A stretch of 64,000 nt of DNA from Polaribacter cellanae (lineage in GTDB: Bacteria; Bacteroidota; Bacteroidia; Flavobacteriales; Flavobacteriaceae), in contig NZ_CP071869.1 in assembly GCF_017569185.1 (NCBI RefSeq), positions 1,788,001-1,852,000 of the forward strand, given 5' to 3'. Shown piece by piece: positions 45,645 to 55,797 of this stretch. Made by a program: the position numbers and the translations under genes. The stretch's first letter is position 1. The number at the start of each line of letters is the position of its first letter. The notes beneath the pieces were generated by a model, which had not been told where the DNA came from, made no database searches, and saw only the letters and a list, made by a program, of their open reading frames with translations.

Positions 45645-46403
45645 ATGAAACACAAAACAATAAGCAAAAAAGTGCATATTCAAGTCAAGGGTAGCACTTC
45701 CAAAATGAGTGGTTATTTAGCTCAACCCGAAACTGATGGGAAATTTCCGAGCGTGATTATCGGAATGGAGATTTTTGGCGTAAATGGACACATAAAGGAC
45801 ATAACAAACAAAATCGCCAAGCTTGGTTACATAGCAATCGCTGTTGACTTTTATCATCGGACAGAACCAAATTTGGAACTTTCTTTTGACACAGAAGGTC
45901 GGAATAAAGGAATGGAATTGATGAACCAACTTTCACGTGAAGAAGTACTTAAAGATGTAAAAGCCACAATGGATTTTCTTAAATCAATGGAAAAAAGTAC
46001 CAAAAAAATTGGTTTTATTGGATTTAGTATTGGAGGCCATATTGCTTACTTGGCTGCAACAAAACTTGACCTTTCAATTACAATTTGTTTTTACGCAGGT
46101 TGGATAGTGAACAAAGATATTAAATTAAGTCAACCAGAGCCAACAGTAACGCTGACTTCAGGTATTGCAAAAAACAATGGACAACTATACTATTTTGTTG
46201 GAGGGCAGGATAGCCTTATAACAAAAGAACAATTGGAATTAATGACAGAGGCTTTGACTTCCAACAACGTTCGTCACGAGATAATAGTTTATCCACAAGC
46301 AAAACACGGATTCTTCTGCGAACAGCGACCTTTAACTTTTGATAAGTCTTCGAGAGACAATGCTTGGGAACGAATACAAAAAATATTGAAAAACAAACTT
46401 TGA
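45645..46403 (+). CDS. Dienelactone-hydrolase-family protein
   Basis: 252 residues, alpha/beta hydrolase. The nucleophile elbow is GFSIGG (about residues 125-130), with serine where many dienelactone hydrolases have cysteine. The acid is probably in VGGQDSLI and the histidine in AKHGFFCEQR. The MEIFGVNGHIKDI and AVDFYHR segments are typical of the family. Cytoplasmic, no signal peptide. Substrate unknown. Second gene of a two-gene cassette. Confidence 0.87.
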   Translation: MKHKTISKKVHIQVKGSTSKMSGYLAQPETDGKFPSVIIGMEIFGVNGHIKDITNKIAKLGYIAIAVDFYHRTEPNLELSFDTEGRNKGMELMNQLSREEVLKDVKATMDFLKSMEKSTKKIGFIGFSIGGHIAYLAATKLDLSITICFYAGWIVNKDIKLSQPEPTVTLTSGIAKNNGQLYYFVGGQDSLITKEQLELMTEALTSNNVRHEIIVYPQAKHGFFCEQRPLTFDKSSRDNAWERIQKILKNKL

Positions 46404-46411
46404 GACACTAC

Positions 46412-46543
46412 GCACAACACAGTATATAAGCTATGGCTTGGTTAGTCCTCACTTGGAAAATCCTACGGGTTTTCCAAAGCCAGTTTTTATTTGGAAAGGT
46501 CTGTGCCGAGGCACGCCACAGCTCATATACAAACCCGTTGCAA
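46412..46543 (+). other. attC site (type ii relative)
   Basis: Ends GCACAAC ... GTTGCAA. Arms GTATATAAGCTATGGC / GCCACAGCTCATATAC; hairpin GGAAAATCC / GGTTTTCC. Cassette start GTTGTGCGTA and end TACGCACAAC match exactly. Confidence 0.8.
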
Positions 46544-47035
46544 AACATTGTCGAGCAAGTTTGTGAAAATCACTCAAACTGAATAAATAATTTTGAGATT
46601 TTATTTTTTAAAATTTAGAAAAAATGAAAATTGTGGAACACTCTCTCGCTCGAAAATTTTAGAAATAATCAGAAAATTTGGAATTTAAAATGTTTGAACT
46701 TACTCGAATTCTGAAAATAAGTTTGGCGGATTTCTTACTCAAAATCTGAATATAGGAAGTTTTCGAATTGAGGAAAGACAAAAAATCTAAACTGTGGAAT
46801 TTACTCAAACTCTGAATAAAAAATAGTGAGAAAATTACTCAAAAGTTGAAATTTTAAAGAGAGAAAAAGGAAAATAAGACGGAATTATAAACTGAAAAAA
46901 CAACGATTTTGCAACAAAGTATAAAAATAATTGCTAATTTTAGCCTAACCGAAAGTAGTTGCAATTTTGCACACTTCTGAATTTCATGCTGAAATTCCTC
47001 GCGTACAAAACCGCAACTATTCTTATACAAACACG
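46538..47035 (+). mobile_element. ORF-less cassette, D-type (copy 2), type-i attC
   Basis: Starts GTTGCAAAA and ends TTTTGCAAC; attC 46909-47041. The body uses the same words as the other ORF-less cassettes (CACTCTCTCGCTCG, TTACTCAAA, GTGGAAT) but matches no other copy closely. No ORF. Confidence 0.75.
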
Positions 47036-47049
47036 TTGGCATTAATTGG

Positions 47050-47658
47050 ATGAAAATTTTGGAATATTACAGAAATTGGTTTAAACTATTACTATCTATA
47101 TTTTTAGTTTCGATAATAATACCAATGATTCTAAATTGGAATCTTAACCTCGAAGCTTTATTTTATTCTTTATTATTAGCCTTAGGAACTTCAATTATAC
47201 TTGGGAGTTTATTTTATATATACGACATATATTTCGGACCTAAAAAAAGGAGCTCTGAATTAAAAAAATATCCCTTTAATGAATTTTTAAAAATTGGTTT
47301 TGAAGAAAAAGAATATTATTTACTAGGTAAAATTAATGGTTTTACAACAATTATAAGTTATGATTGGAGAGGTAGAAATGGGTTACCTTGTGCTTATGGA
47401 CTTATTTTATTTGAACCTCAAATAAATGAAAAACATCTGAATAATTACGATTTAAATAAATTGCAGCAGAAAGTCAAAAACAAATTCAATTTATGGGAAT
47501 ATGGTAGGTTAAGAACTGAATGGAGCTATATGAAAGGAAAACCAAATCATAAATTAATGATAGCTAAATTAAATAAAAACTCAAATTTAATTTTAAATGA
47601 GGGTATGCAAAGAATCAGTTTAGAAAATTGGAAAAAAGAGATTGAGAAATCACAATGA
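47050..47658 (+). CDS. Hypothetical two-helix membrane protein
   Basis: 202 residues from ATG, 15 bases after the cassette start. Two N-terminal transmembrane helices (LLLSIFLVSIIIPMIL and LFYSLLLALGTSIILGSLFYI), then a cytoplasmic domain of about 130 residues (KNKFNLWEYGRLRTEWSYMKG). No family recognised. Cassette start GTTGGCATTA and end TAATGCCAAC pair perfectly, so the gene and attC are an undisturbed unit. Confidence 0.7.
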   Translation: MKILEYYRNWFKLLLSIFLVSIIIPMILNWNLNLEALFYSLLLALGTSIILGSLFYIYDIYFGPKKRSSELKKYPFNEFLKIGFEEKEYYLLGKINGFTTIISYDWRGRNGLPCAYGLILFEPQINEKHLNNYDLNKLQQKVKNKFNLWEYGRLRTEWSYMKGKPNHKLMIAKLNKNSNLILNEGMQRISLENWKKEIEKSQ

Positions 47659-47670
47659 AACTTAAACTAA

Positions 47671-47803
47671 TGCCAACACCGTGTATAATTCATTGCTAGT
47701 TAGTGTTTACTTGCGAAAGTCCTAGCGGACTTTCTATCTGTGATTTATTTGCTAACTTTAGTGCTTAAACAACGCAACGAGATCATACACAATTCCGTTA
47801 GCA
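47671..47803 (+). other. attC site (type ii)
   Basis: Ends TGCCAAC ... GTTAGCA. Hairpin CGAAAGTCCTAGCGGACTTT carries a CTAGCG in place of CTCGCG. Confidence 0.8.
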
Positions 47804-48243
47804 AATATTGTTCTCACTCAAACGCTGAAAAATAGTGAATTAAAACCAATCGGTTTTATCACAAAAAAGGAATTTCAAAATGCTGAGCACTCTCTCGCTC
47901 GTAAGATTTTGCGTGGGAATATACTCAAATGTGGAATTATAAAACGTGAGAATTTTCTTAAACTCAAAAAAAACAAAATTGCGAAATTTCCAATCAATCG
48001 TGAAATTTAGAAAGTTTGAGAAATTGAGCAGAAAATGAAAAATTGTGGAGTTCTTACTCAAAAGCTGAATTTTGGGATTCAATTAATGAACAAAGGAGAA
48101 TGAAAAAAATAACATTTGCTAACAAAGTATAAAAATAATTGCTAATTTTAGCTTAACCAAAGGTAGTTGCAATTTTGCACACTTCTGAATTTCATTCTGA
48201 AATTCCTCGCGCACAAAACCGCAACTATTCTTATACATAAACG
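47798..48243 (+). mobile_element. ORF-less cassette A (copy 7), type-i attC
   Basis: 446 bp, the shortest A copy; attC 48117-48249. Unlike the other A copies its attC begins AACAAAGTATAAA (the B/C form), and the hairpin has CATTCTG in place of CATGCTG. Confidence 0.8.
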
Positions 48244-48865
48244 TTGGCAACCATTTAAGAAAAATCCGTAAACATTTGAAAAATCCAGCCAAATAGAACC
48301 GAAAAAAATATTGTGGGCGGAATTGAATTACGGAATTGACAAACTGAACTGAATACAAAACCGAATGAAAACGGATTTTTTACCGACTAAAAGCTGAACC
48401 GAAAATTTTTGAGTTTTAAGCCGATTTCTGACAAGTGAAACGCATAAGAAACGTGAAAATTATTGCGGAATAAAAAACTGAACCGAAAACTATTGCGCCG
48501 AATTTTACTCGGACGGAAAAAATCAGCGGAAAAAGAATCGAATTTTTTTTTGATTTTTAAGTAATAATCCGAAAAGCTTGTGTTTATCTACGAAAATGAA
48601 TCTGAAAAGGAAAAAGCAGAATCGGAATGTGGAAAATCGTAAAAAGAATTAAGCGGAATTGACTAAATTGGTCGTTTAAAGAATAAAACGGCTGAATTAA
48701 AGCTGACGTGAAAAAGCAGAGCGACAAAGGAAAAACGGTTGCCAACAAAGTATAAAAATAATTGCTATTTTAGCTTAACCAAAGGTCGTTGCAATTTTGC
48801 ACACTTCTGAATTTCATGCTGAAATTCCTCGCGTACAAAACCGCAACTATTCTTATACATAAACG
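48244..48865 (+). mobile_element. ORF-less cassette B (copy 3), type-i attC
   Basis: 622 bp; attC 48740-48871. In tandem with copy 4. Confidence 0.8.
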
Positions 48866-49491
48866 TTGGCAACCATTTAAGAAAAATCCGTAAACATTTG
48901 AAAAATCCAGCCAAATAGAACCGAAAAAAATATTGTGGGCGGAATTGAATTGCGGAATTGACAAACTGAACTGAATACAAAACCGAATGAAAACGGATTT
49001 TTTGCCGACTAAAAGCTGAACCGAAAATTTTTGAGTTTTAAGCCGATTTCTGACAAGTGAAACGCATAAGAAACGTGAAAATTATTGCGGAATAAAAAAC
49101 TGAACCGAAAACTATTGCGCCGAATTTTACTCGGACGGAAAAAATCAGCGGAAAAAGAATCGAATTTTTTTTTTTTTGATTTTTAAGTAATAATCCGAAA
49201 AGCTGTGTTTATCTACGAAAATGAATCTGAAAAGGAAAAAGCAGAATCGGAATGTGGAAAACCGTAAAAAGAATTAAGCAGAATTGACTAAATTGGTCGT
49301 TTAAAGAATAAAAACGGCTGAATTAAAGCTGACGTGAAAAAGCAGAGCGACAAAGGAAAAACGGTTGCCAACAAAGTATAAAAATAATTGCTATTTTGGC
49401 TAAACCAAAGGTAGTTGCAATTTTGCACACTTCTGAATTTCATGCTGAAATTCCTCGCGTACAAAACCGCAACTATTCTTATACATAAACG
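48866..49491 (+). mobile_element. ORF-less cassette B (copy 4), type-i attC
   Basis: 626 bp; attC 49366-49497. Differs from copy 3 in poly-T length and in AAAAGCTGTG against AAAAGCTTGTG. Confidence 0.8.
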
Positions 49492-49502
49492 TTACCCAAC
49501 AT

Positions 49503-50228
49503 TTGAAAAAAACCTTTGAACATAACAACAAACTTCTGAAAATCCTCTTGAGGGAGAATATTTATTTTGTTATTGGTTTAATAATAATAACGCCTATTTA
49601 TTATTATCTGAAAAAAGGAGAGCAATTTGTTTTGGACTTTTTGTTTATCAAAATAATGTCTGTGATTTTCTTAATCTATAATCTACCGAATTTCATTATT
49701 TATTTTAACTATTACAAAGAAAATAAGAATACGAAAATTAAAATTGACACAAAAAATAATAGCATCGGAATTGTCAAAAACGGAGTATTAAAACAATACA
49801 AAATAACGGAAATAAAATCTTCAATTTATCATTTAGGAATTTATTACAAAAATCGGATTGACAATGCAATGCGTTGGAAAATGATAAACTCTGACCTTGC
49901 ATACTGGGATTTGGAATTTAATAATGGAGACAGATATTATATTTCAAACTTAATTGTGGACTTTCTGCACGACGAACCAATTGTGGAGAATACAAAGTAT
50001 AGGTTTAGAATGTTTCAATACATTAACAAATCCGACTCTAAAGAAGCTTTAACTTTAAAGCAAGAATTGGAAAGGAAAAAAGAAAAAAGTCAAACGGAAA
50101 AGTTTGTGGAAAAATTTAAAACAAAATCTGAAACGGAATTGAATGAAATTTTGGCTAACAAATCAAAATATCAGAAAGAAGCTGTCAAAGCAGTTAAAAT
50201 AATAATGGGAAATAAAAACGTTGGGTAA
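49503..50228 (+). CDS. Hypothetical membrane protein with PH-like domain
   Basis: 241 residues from a TTG only 10 bases after the cassette start (ATTTGAAAAAAACC). Two transmembrane helices (IYFVIGLIIITPIYYYL and IKIMSVIFLIYNLPNFIIYF), then a beta-rich stretch (KIKIDTKNNSIGIVKNGVLKQYKI) that resembles PH-like membrane-protein domains, and a lysine/glutamate-rich C-terminal helix. The stop codon TAA is part of the attC GGGTAAC. No named family; function unknown. Confidence 0.65.
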   Translation: MKKTFEHNNKLLKILLRENIYFVIGLIIITPIYYYLKKGEQFVLDFLFIKIMSVIFLIYNLPNFIIYFNYYKENKNTKIKIDTKNNSIGIVKNGVLKQYKITEIKSSIYHLGIYYKNRIDNAMRWKMINSDLAYWDLEFNNGDRYYISNLIVDFLHDEPIVENTKYRFRMFQYINKSDSKEALTLKQELERKKEKSQTEKFVEKFKTKSETELNEILANKSKYQKEAVKAVKIIMGNKNVG

Positions 50229-50353
50229 CAACGTGTATAATTAATGGCTGGTTATAGCCTACTTACGAAAATCCTCACGGATTTTCTATTCGGTTTTTAT
50301 TTGCTAAATTAGGTACTTAAACACGCCACTAATCATACACAAAACCGTTGGCC
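50223..50353 (+). other. attC site (type ii)
   Basis: Ends GGGTAAC ... GTTGGCC. Arms GTGTATAATTAATGGC / GCCACTAATCATACAC. Hairpin GAAAATCCTCACGGATTTTC. The gene stop lies in the R box. Confidence 0.8.
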
Positions 50354-50379
50354 ACAAGCAAAACAACATCCTGCAATCA

Positions 50380-51126
50380 ATGACATTTAGTTGGAAAATA
50401 GAAAAAAGTGACATTCAAAAAATAAAAAATGTCGTTAGCGAAAATGACAATCAATTTCTGAAAAGTCGGATTGAACGAAATGTAGAAAAGAAAAATATTT
50501 CAATAAGTAAAGACAATGTAATTCACTCGATGATTATGTGCTTGTTGACATCTCAACAACGTTCGGGACCGAATTCTCAAGTAGCCAAGTTTTTAAACCA
50601 AAAACCATTTTCGATAACCGCCGAATTAATTGAGAGAACGGAAAATAAAGAAAAATCTATCAAACAGATTTTTTTAAAAAATGGACTAACAAGATTTATA
50701 AATAAAAACAGCGAGTATTTTTCAATCAATTTTGACGAGATAAAAAAGAACGATTGGGAAATAATGAAAAAACTGGAATTTCTAAATGAAAACCAATCCA
50801 AAACAAACGAAAGAGAATTAGCCGATTTTTTAAAAGTCAAGCTAAAAGGATTTGGTCCAAAACAATCTCGGAATTTTTTACAAGCTCTCGGACTAACCAA
50901 ATATGAAATTCCAATTGATTCGCGGATTATAAATTGGCTAAATGATTTTGGATTTCCCGTAAAGTTATCGTCAGCACTTTTGAGCGAGAACAATTATTAT
51001 CATTTTGTTTCGGACGGAATTCAGGAATTATGTGAAAAAGCCGATATTTATCCTTGTGTATTTGACGCAGTTGTTTTTTCGAGTTTTGATGATGATGAAT
51101 ATACAGCGGAAAACATAATGCTGTGA
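50380..51126 (+). CDS. HhH-GPD-like DNA glycosylase
   Basis: 248 residues. MIMCLLTSQQRSGPNSQVAKF resembles the start of the HhH-GPD domain. LKGFGPKQSRNFLQALGLTK is a helix-hairpin-helix with the candidate catalytic lysine, and EIPIDSRIINWL carries the conserved aspartate. The GFGPKQSRNFL form is close to the Ogg2/AGOG type of 8-oxoguanine glycosylases. It probably removes damaged bases from DNA. Single-gene cassette; start GTTGGCCACA and end TGTGGCTAAC pair at nine of ten positions. Confidence 0.7.
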   Translation: MTFSWKIEKSDIQKIKNVVSENDNQFLKSRIERNVEKKNISISKDNVIHSMIMCLLTSQQRSGPNSQVAKFLNQKPFSITAELIERTENKEKSIKQIFLKNGLTRFINKNSEYFSINFDEIKKNDWEIMKKLEFLNENQSKTNERELADFLKVKLKGFGPKQSRNFLQALGLTKYEIPIDSRIINWLNDFGFPVKLSSALLSENNYYHFVSDGIQELCEKADIYPCVFDAVVFSSFDDDEYTAENIML

Positions 51127-51137
51127 ACAATGCCTGT

Positions 51138-51336
51138 GGCTAACAACGTATATAAAACATAGTGCGAGCCGTTGCTAACACGAAGGTTTGGGCATTTTTG
51201 CAAGGTCGCCAAATTTTTAAATTTGGCTAATTGAGAAAAGAAATATAATTAGAAAAATTTAAAAATTCGGCTTGTGCTTATCCGAAACGAAACTGCCTAT
51301 TTTCTGCACTACGTTTCATATACAAGACCGTTAGCT
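51138..51336 (+). other. attC site (type iii, long)
   Basis: 199 bases, ends GGCTAAC ... GTTAGCT. Arms GTATATAAAACATAGTG / CACTACGTTTCATATAC. Confidence 0.8.
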
Positions 51337-51823
51337 TTAATGCTCGGGACATTGCAGAACCGAAAATTTCAGGTTTAAATCAAAAGTCATTTAAAGCGGA
51401 ATTTAAAAATAAAATGCGGAATATTGAGCTGAATAATCACTCAAACTCTGAATTGAATTGCGTCTGACTTTTTAGCTCGTTTGCGGAATCGAAAACTGAA
51501 TTGAAAAGTGGAATTTCACTCAATCGGAATTTAGCAAGTTGCGGAATTGCCCACTCGAAATCTGAACTAAAAATATAGCGGAATTTGAGCAAGTTTGCGG
51601 AATGAAAGTAGAGCTGAATAAAAAATAAAATGCGGAATTAAAAAGCCAACCGAAATATAATATTGACTAAAAAATAAACGGACAAAAAAGCACTAAAGCT
51701 AACAAAGTATAAAAATAATTGCTAATTTTAGCCTAACCGAAAGTAGTTGCAATTTTGCACACTTCTGAATTTCATGCTGAAATTCCTCGCGCACAAAATC
51801 GCAACTATTCTTATACAAACACG
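51331..51823 (+). mobile_element. ORF-less cassette C (copy 5), type-i attC
   Basis: 493 bp; attC 51697-51829. Reads GCTCGGGACATTGCAGAACC, with a private G. Like copy 3 it directly precedes a copy of the duplicated lipoprotein cassette. Confidence 0.8.
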
Positions 51824-51834
51824 TTGCCCACAAT

Positions 51835-51978
51835 CCCCCATAGAAACCTCAAATTTCCTCAGTACGTAGGCTAACGAAAAATTGAGTAAATTGAGCTTAA
51901 AAATTTAAGAAAATATGAGAAAATCGAATATTTATAAATTGCTGATTTTTAGAAACATAATTTTACGTTAGTCAGAAT
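51835..51978 (+). mobile_element. 144-bp mini-element with IS110-like ends (duplicate)
   Basis: Same sequence as 43262-43405, at the same place in the second copy of the lipoprotein cassette. It was therefore present before the cassette was duplicated. Confidence 0.65.
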
Positions 51979-52782
51979 TTGAAAAAACTGCTAACCATAA
52001 CATTTTTAAGTCTGATTTTAACTTCTTGCGGGAATTTAGAAGAAGATAAATTGATTGCGGAATTTAAAGCAAAAGAGAGTTACCGGATTTGGAAAACCGA
52101 AAAGTCTTTGACGAAAAAGGATTCTATTTATTCCCAGAGAAAGTCATTTAAAAGTTATGATTCCAAAAATCGGTTGATTAACATTAATAACGTTAAATTT
52201 TATTACTACGATGACAATGAAAATCGGATTGAAAAGACTAAATCAATCTACAAAAGAGAAGGAAAAGGAAAAGCATTTATAGACATACAGAATTATGAAT
52301 ACGATAAAAAAGGCTTACTAAAATATATCACAGAAAAGAGTGAGAAAATTGACACTTTAATATCATTCAAATATGATTCGGGAAAAAATCTCATTGAGAC
52401 AAAGACTAACTTCAGAACAATTACCCAAGAATTTGAAAATGGAGTTATGAAAAAGAGAATTGAGAAGGACAGAAATGCAGAACCTAAAATCTCTGAATTT
52501 TATTACGATTCACTAAATCGACCGAAATTGGAAAATTGGGTTTTTAGCGGAAATCACAGAATGAAAACAAAATTCGAGTATAACGAAAAAGGTAAACTCT
52601 TTAGAGAAATAGATAGTTCTTTTAATCAAGGAACAAATCCTAACGAGTTTGTTGAGTTTATGGACGAATATAAGTACGATAAAAATGATTCGATAATTGA
52701 GATAATAAGATTAGGAAGAGTATTAAGCGAATCTAATTTTAAAGTACGTGGAAGGAAAATATTTGAATGGAAAAAAGAATAA
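51979..52782 (+). CDS. YD-repeat-like lipoprotein (duplicate 2)
   Basis: 267 residues, predicted protein identical to 43406-44209, from the same TTG start. The whole cassette (51824-52980, 1157 bp) repeats 43251-44407 at a constant offset of 8573 bases with no difference noticed on reading. Lipobox LTSC near residues 14-17. Confidence 0.75.
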   Translation: MKKLLTITFLSLILTSCGNLEEDKLIAEFKAKESYRIWKTEKSLTKKDSIYSQRKSFKSYDSKNRLININNVKFYYYDDNENRIEKTKSIYKREGKGKAFIDIQNYEYDKKGLLKYITEKSEKIDTLISFKYDSGKNLIETKTNFRTITQEFENGVMKKRIEKDRNAEPKISEFYYDSLNRPKLENWVFSGNHRMKTKFEYNEKGKLFREIDSSFNQGTNPNEFVEFMDEYKYDKNDSIIEIIRLGRVLSESNFKVRGRKIFEWKKE

Positions 52783-52789
52783 AAACTGT

Positions 52790-52986
52790 GGGCAACAACG
52801 TGTATAGCTCATTGCTAATCAGTTGCTTAATCCGAAGTTAAGGCGTATTTGGAAAGTCGCCAAATTTTTAAATTTGACGATTTCCAATAGAAAAGATAAA
52901 TAGTAAAATTTAAAAATCTGGCTTGTGCCCAACCGAAAAATAATCACTAATTTGCACGCAACGAGCCATACACAAGACCGTTCTAC
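52790..52986 (+). other. attC site (type iii, long)
   Basis: Same as the attC at 44217 up to the core G. The last six bases (GTTCTAC) belong to the next cassette. Confidence 0.8.
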
Positions 52987-52991
52987 GCAAT

Positions 52992-53762
52992 TTGAGAAAA
53001 ACGCTTTACATATTAACAATCTTTCTGCTGACAATCAATGCTCAAGCTCAAAATGGAAAATCCGAATTTATCGGAACATATGGAGATATGATTTTGGCTA
53101 ATGGAGAATTTGGAGGAACTGAATTGGAATTAAAAGCGGACTGGACTTTTCGATTACGAACAACTGATTATGTTTACCCACAAACCTTTAAAGATTATAC
53201 AAACGAAGGAAAATGGATTTTAAAAGATGGAGAAGTTATTCTAAATCCAGATTTACAAAGACGAGAGCCAACTGTGAATATAATCGAAAAGCAAATTGGA
53301 CTTAAAGACTCAATTGAAATTAAAGTCAATCATTATATTGAACTTTACGAAAACCAAAACTTGATTGAAAAACAAAAAACGGAATTTGAATTATTAACTC
53401 TGTACTTTAATAAAAGAAGAAAATACAAGCATTTAACGAGAGAATGGTTGAAAGAAGGAAGTTGCGCTTGGGCACCTCGAATAAGAAATAGAGTGAATTT
53501 GGATTCAACAAATACTTTTAGAATAGCAAAAAAAGACATTAAGAAAATCGGAATTTACACTTATGGTTTTACAGATTTTATAGAACTCAAAACTGAAAAC
53601 AAAAATTCTGACTATTACGAATTAGATGTTGTAATTCCCATCGACAAAGAAAGAATGCCGAGAAATAAAAAAGTAATTATCAAAGGAAATAGAGCATATT
53701 TTTATGAAATTAAAGGGAAAGTAAAAAAGTCTCTGAACCATTTATGGAAAAAAACTGCGTAG
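52992..53762 (+). CDS. Hypothetical secreted protein
   Basis: 256 residues from a TTG 11 bases after the cassette start. Signal peptide MRKTLYILTIFLLTINAQAQ. The first part resembles a lipocalin-like strand series (FIGTYGDMILANGEFGGTELELKADWTFRL, in parts: GTELELKADWTFRLRTTDY, EGKWILKDGEVILNP). Such domains are common in Bacteroidetes secreted proteins. The stop TAG is formed by the attC R box GTAGAAC. No family named with confidence. Confidence 0.7.
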   Translation: MRKTLYILTIFLLTINAQAQNGKSEFIGTYGDMILANGEFGGTELELKADWTFRLRTTDYVYPQTFKDYTNEGKWILKDGEVILNPDLQRREPTVNIIEKQIGLKDSIEIKVNHYIELYENQNLIEKQKTEFELLTLYFNKRRKYKHLTREWLKEGSCAWAPRIRNRVNLDSTNTFRIAKKDIKKIGIYTYGFTDFIELKTENKNSDYYELDVVIPIDKERMPRNKKVIIKGNRAYFYEIKGKVKKSLNHLWKKTA

Positions 53763-53890
53763 AACAACGTGTATAATTCATTGCTAGTTATAGCCTACTT
53801 ACGAAAGTCCTCGCGGACTTTCTATCTGCGATTTATTTGCTAACTTTAGTGCTTAAACACGCAACGAAATCATACACAAAACCGTTGCCA
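53759..53890 (+). other. attC site (type ii)
   Basis: Ends GTAGAAC ... GTTGCCA. The R box departs from RYYYAAC at its fourth base but is mirrored by its own cassette start GTTCTACGCA. Hairpin CGAAAGTCCTCGCGGACTTT. Confidence 0.78.
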
Positions 53891-53896
53891 GTAATT

Positions 53897-54589
53897 ATGA
53901 AAAAACTTCTGCCAGTCTTAATAATTTTGATATTCATTGCGACTTCTTGCAAGAAAAAAACCGATTCTGAAAATGAGAATGTAACTGAATTAATCGAAAC
54001 CAAAATTGACACGGAAAAAACACAAATAGTTGAGAAAAAAAGAGAAAAAGTAATACCTGAATACAGTACCGTAGAAAAACCTAAAATTTCAAAAGCGGAC
54101 TATTTAAATTTCTTTAAAGACGTCTTGAGAACTGACGGAATGATAGTGAACAAACCGATTAAGATTTTCCCAATGGAATCGAAATATTGGAATGCGGATT
54201 TGATGAGACTAACCGAAAAGGATAAAGACAGTTCATTAAGTGAATTAATTGACAAAAATGACATTAGTTTTATTTACGAACAAACTGAATTACAAAAAGG
54301 AATCGTTTTAAAACCTAAAAATATTCCTCGAAAAAAGATTGAACGAAAATATTTAGATGACCTTCTAGAAAAAGTGGATTTAGAAACTTATTGGAATGAA
54401 ATCTATAAAATGGGTAGTGGTTATTACAGTATAGAACTGCCTTTATTTTCTATCGACAAAAAAATAGCATTTTTCAGATATTCATATTCCTGTGGGTCTT
54501 TATGTGCAAATTCAGGAACGTATATTTATAAAAAGATTAATGGAAAATGGGAATGGATTGGTGGAATTGGACCAGAAATAGTGAGTTAA
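53897..54589 (+). CDS. Hypothetical lipoprotein
   Basis: 230 residues from the ATG giving MKKLLPVLIILIFIATSCKKK, with lipobox ATSC at about 15-18. A charged linker (TELIETKIDTEKTQIVEKKREK) precedes a globular domain of about 170 residues ending SYSCGSLCANSGTYIYKKING. An ORF extension to 53837 only reads attC. Cassette start GTTGCCAGTA and end TACTGGCAAC pair perfectly, and are the same pair seen at 59937. Function unknown. Confidence 0.72.
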   Translation: MKKLLPVLIILIFIATSCKKKTDSENENVTELIETKIDTEKTQIVEKKREKVIPEYSTVEKPKISKADYLNFFKDVLRTDGMIVNKPIKIFPMESKYWNADLMRLTEKDKDSSLSELIDKNDISFIYEQTELQKGIVLKPKNIPRKKIERKYLDDLLEKVDLETYWNEIYKMGSGYYSIELPLFSIDKKIAFFRYSYSCGSLCANSGTYIYKKINGKWEWIGGIGPEIVS

Positions 54590-54597
54590 ATAACTAC

Positions 54598-54729
54598 TGG
54601 CAACAATGTGTATAATTCATTGCTAGCAAAGGCTTACTTACGAAAATCCTCGCGGATTTTCTATTCGGTTTGTATTTGCTAATTTAGTTGCTGAAACACG
54701 CAACGAAATCATACACTAGACCGTTAGCA
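54598..54729 (+). other. attC site (type ii)
   Basis: Ends TGGCAAC ... GTTAGCA. Arms GTGTATAATTCATTGC / GCAACGAAATCATACAC. Hairpin GAAAATCCTCGCGGATTTTC. Confidence 0.8.
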
Positions 54730-55174
54730 AATATTGTTCTCACTCAAACGCTGAAAAATAGTGAATTAAAACTAATCGGTTTTATCACAAAAAAGGAATT
54801 TCAAAATGCTGAGCACTCTCTCGCTCGTAAGATTTTGCGTGGGAATTTACTCAAATGTGGAATTATAAAACGTGAGAATTTTCTTAAACTCAAAAAAAAC
54901 AAAATTGCGGAATTTCCAATCAATCGTGAAATTTAGAAAGCTTGAGAAATTGAGCAGAAAATGAAAAATATAAATTGCGGAATTCTTACTCAAAAGCTGA
55001 GTTTTAGGATTTAATTAATGAACTAAGGAGAATGAAAAAAACAACATTTGCTAACAACGCATAAAAATAATTGCTATTTTAGCTTAACCAAAGGTCGTTG
55101 CAATTTTGCACACTTCTGAATTTCATGCTGAAATTCCTCGCGCACAAAACCGCAACTATTCTTATACATAAACG
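54724..55174 (+). mobile_element. ORF-less cassette A (copy 8), type-i attC
   Basis: 451 bp; attC 55049-55180. Has the CTCAAAAAAAACAAAATT indel variant near 54890, which changes the downstream frame. Confidence 0.8.
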
Positions 55175-55797
55175 TTGGCAACCATTTAAGAAAAATCCGT
55201 AAACATTTGAAATATCCAGCCAAATAGAACCGAAAAAAATATTGTGGGCGGAATTGAATTGCGGAATTGACAAACTGAACTGAATACAAAACCGAATGAA
55301 AACGGATTTTTTGCCGACTAAAAGCTGAACCGAAAATTTTTGAGTTTTAAGCCGATTTCTGACAAGTGAAACGCATAAGAAACGTGAAAATTATTGCGGA
55401 ATAAAAAACTGAACCGAAAACTATTGCGCCGAATTTTACTCGGACGGAAAAAATCAGCGGAAAAAGAATCGAATTTTTTTTTGATTTTTAAGTAATAATC
55501 CGAAAAGTTTGTGTTTATCTACGAAAATGAATCTGAAAAGGAAAAAGCAGAATCGGAATGTGGAAAACCGTAAAAAGAATTAAGCAGAATTGACTAAATT
55601 GGTCGTTTAAAGAATAAAAACGACTGAATTAAAGCTGACATGAAAAAGCAAAGCGACAAAGGAAAAACGGTTGCCAACAAAGTATAAAAATAATTGCTAT
55701 TTTGGCTAAACCAAAGGTAGTTGCAATTTTGCACACTTCTGAATTTCATGCTGAAATTCCTCGCGCACAAAACCGCAACTATTCTTATACAAACACG
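55175..55797 (+). mobile_element. ORF-less cassette B (copy 5), type-i attC
   Basis: 623 bp; attC 55672-55803. Shares GAAATATCC and GCTGACATG with copy 7. Confidence 0.8.
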
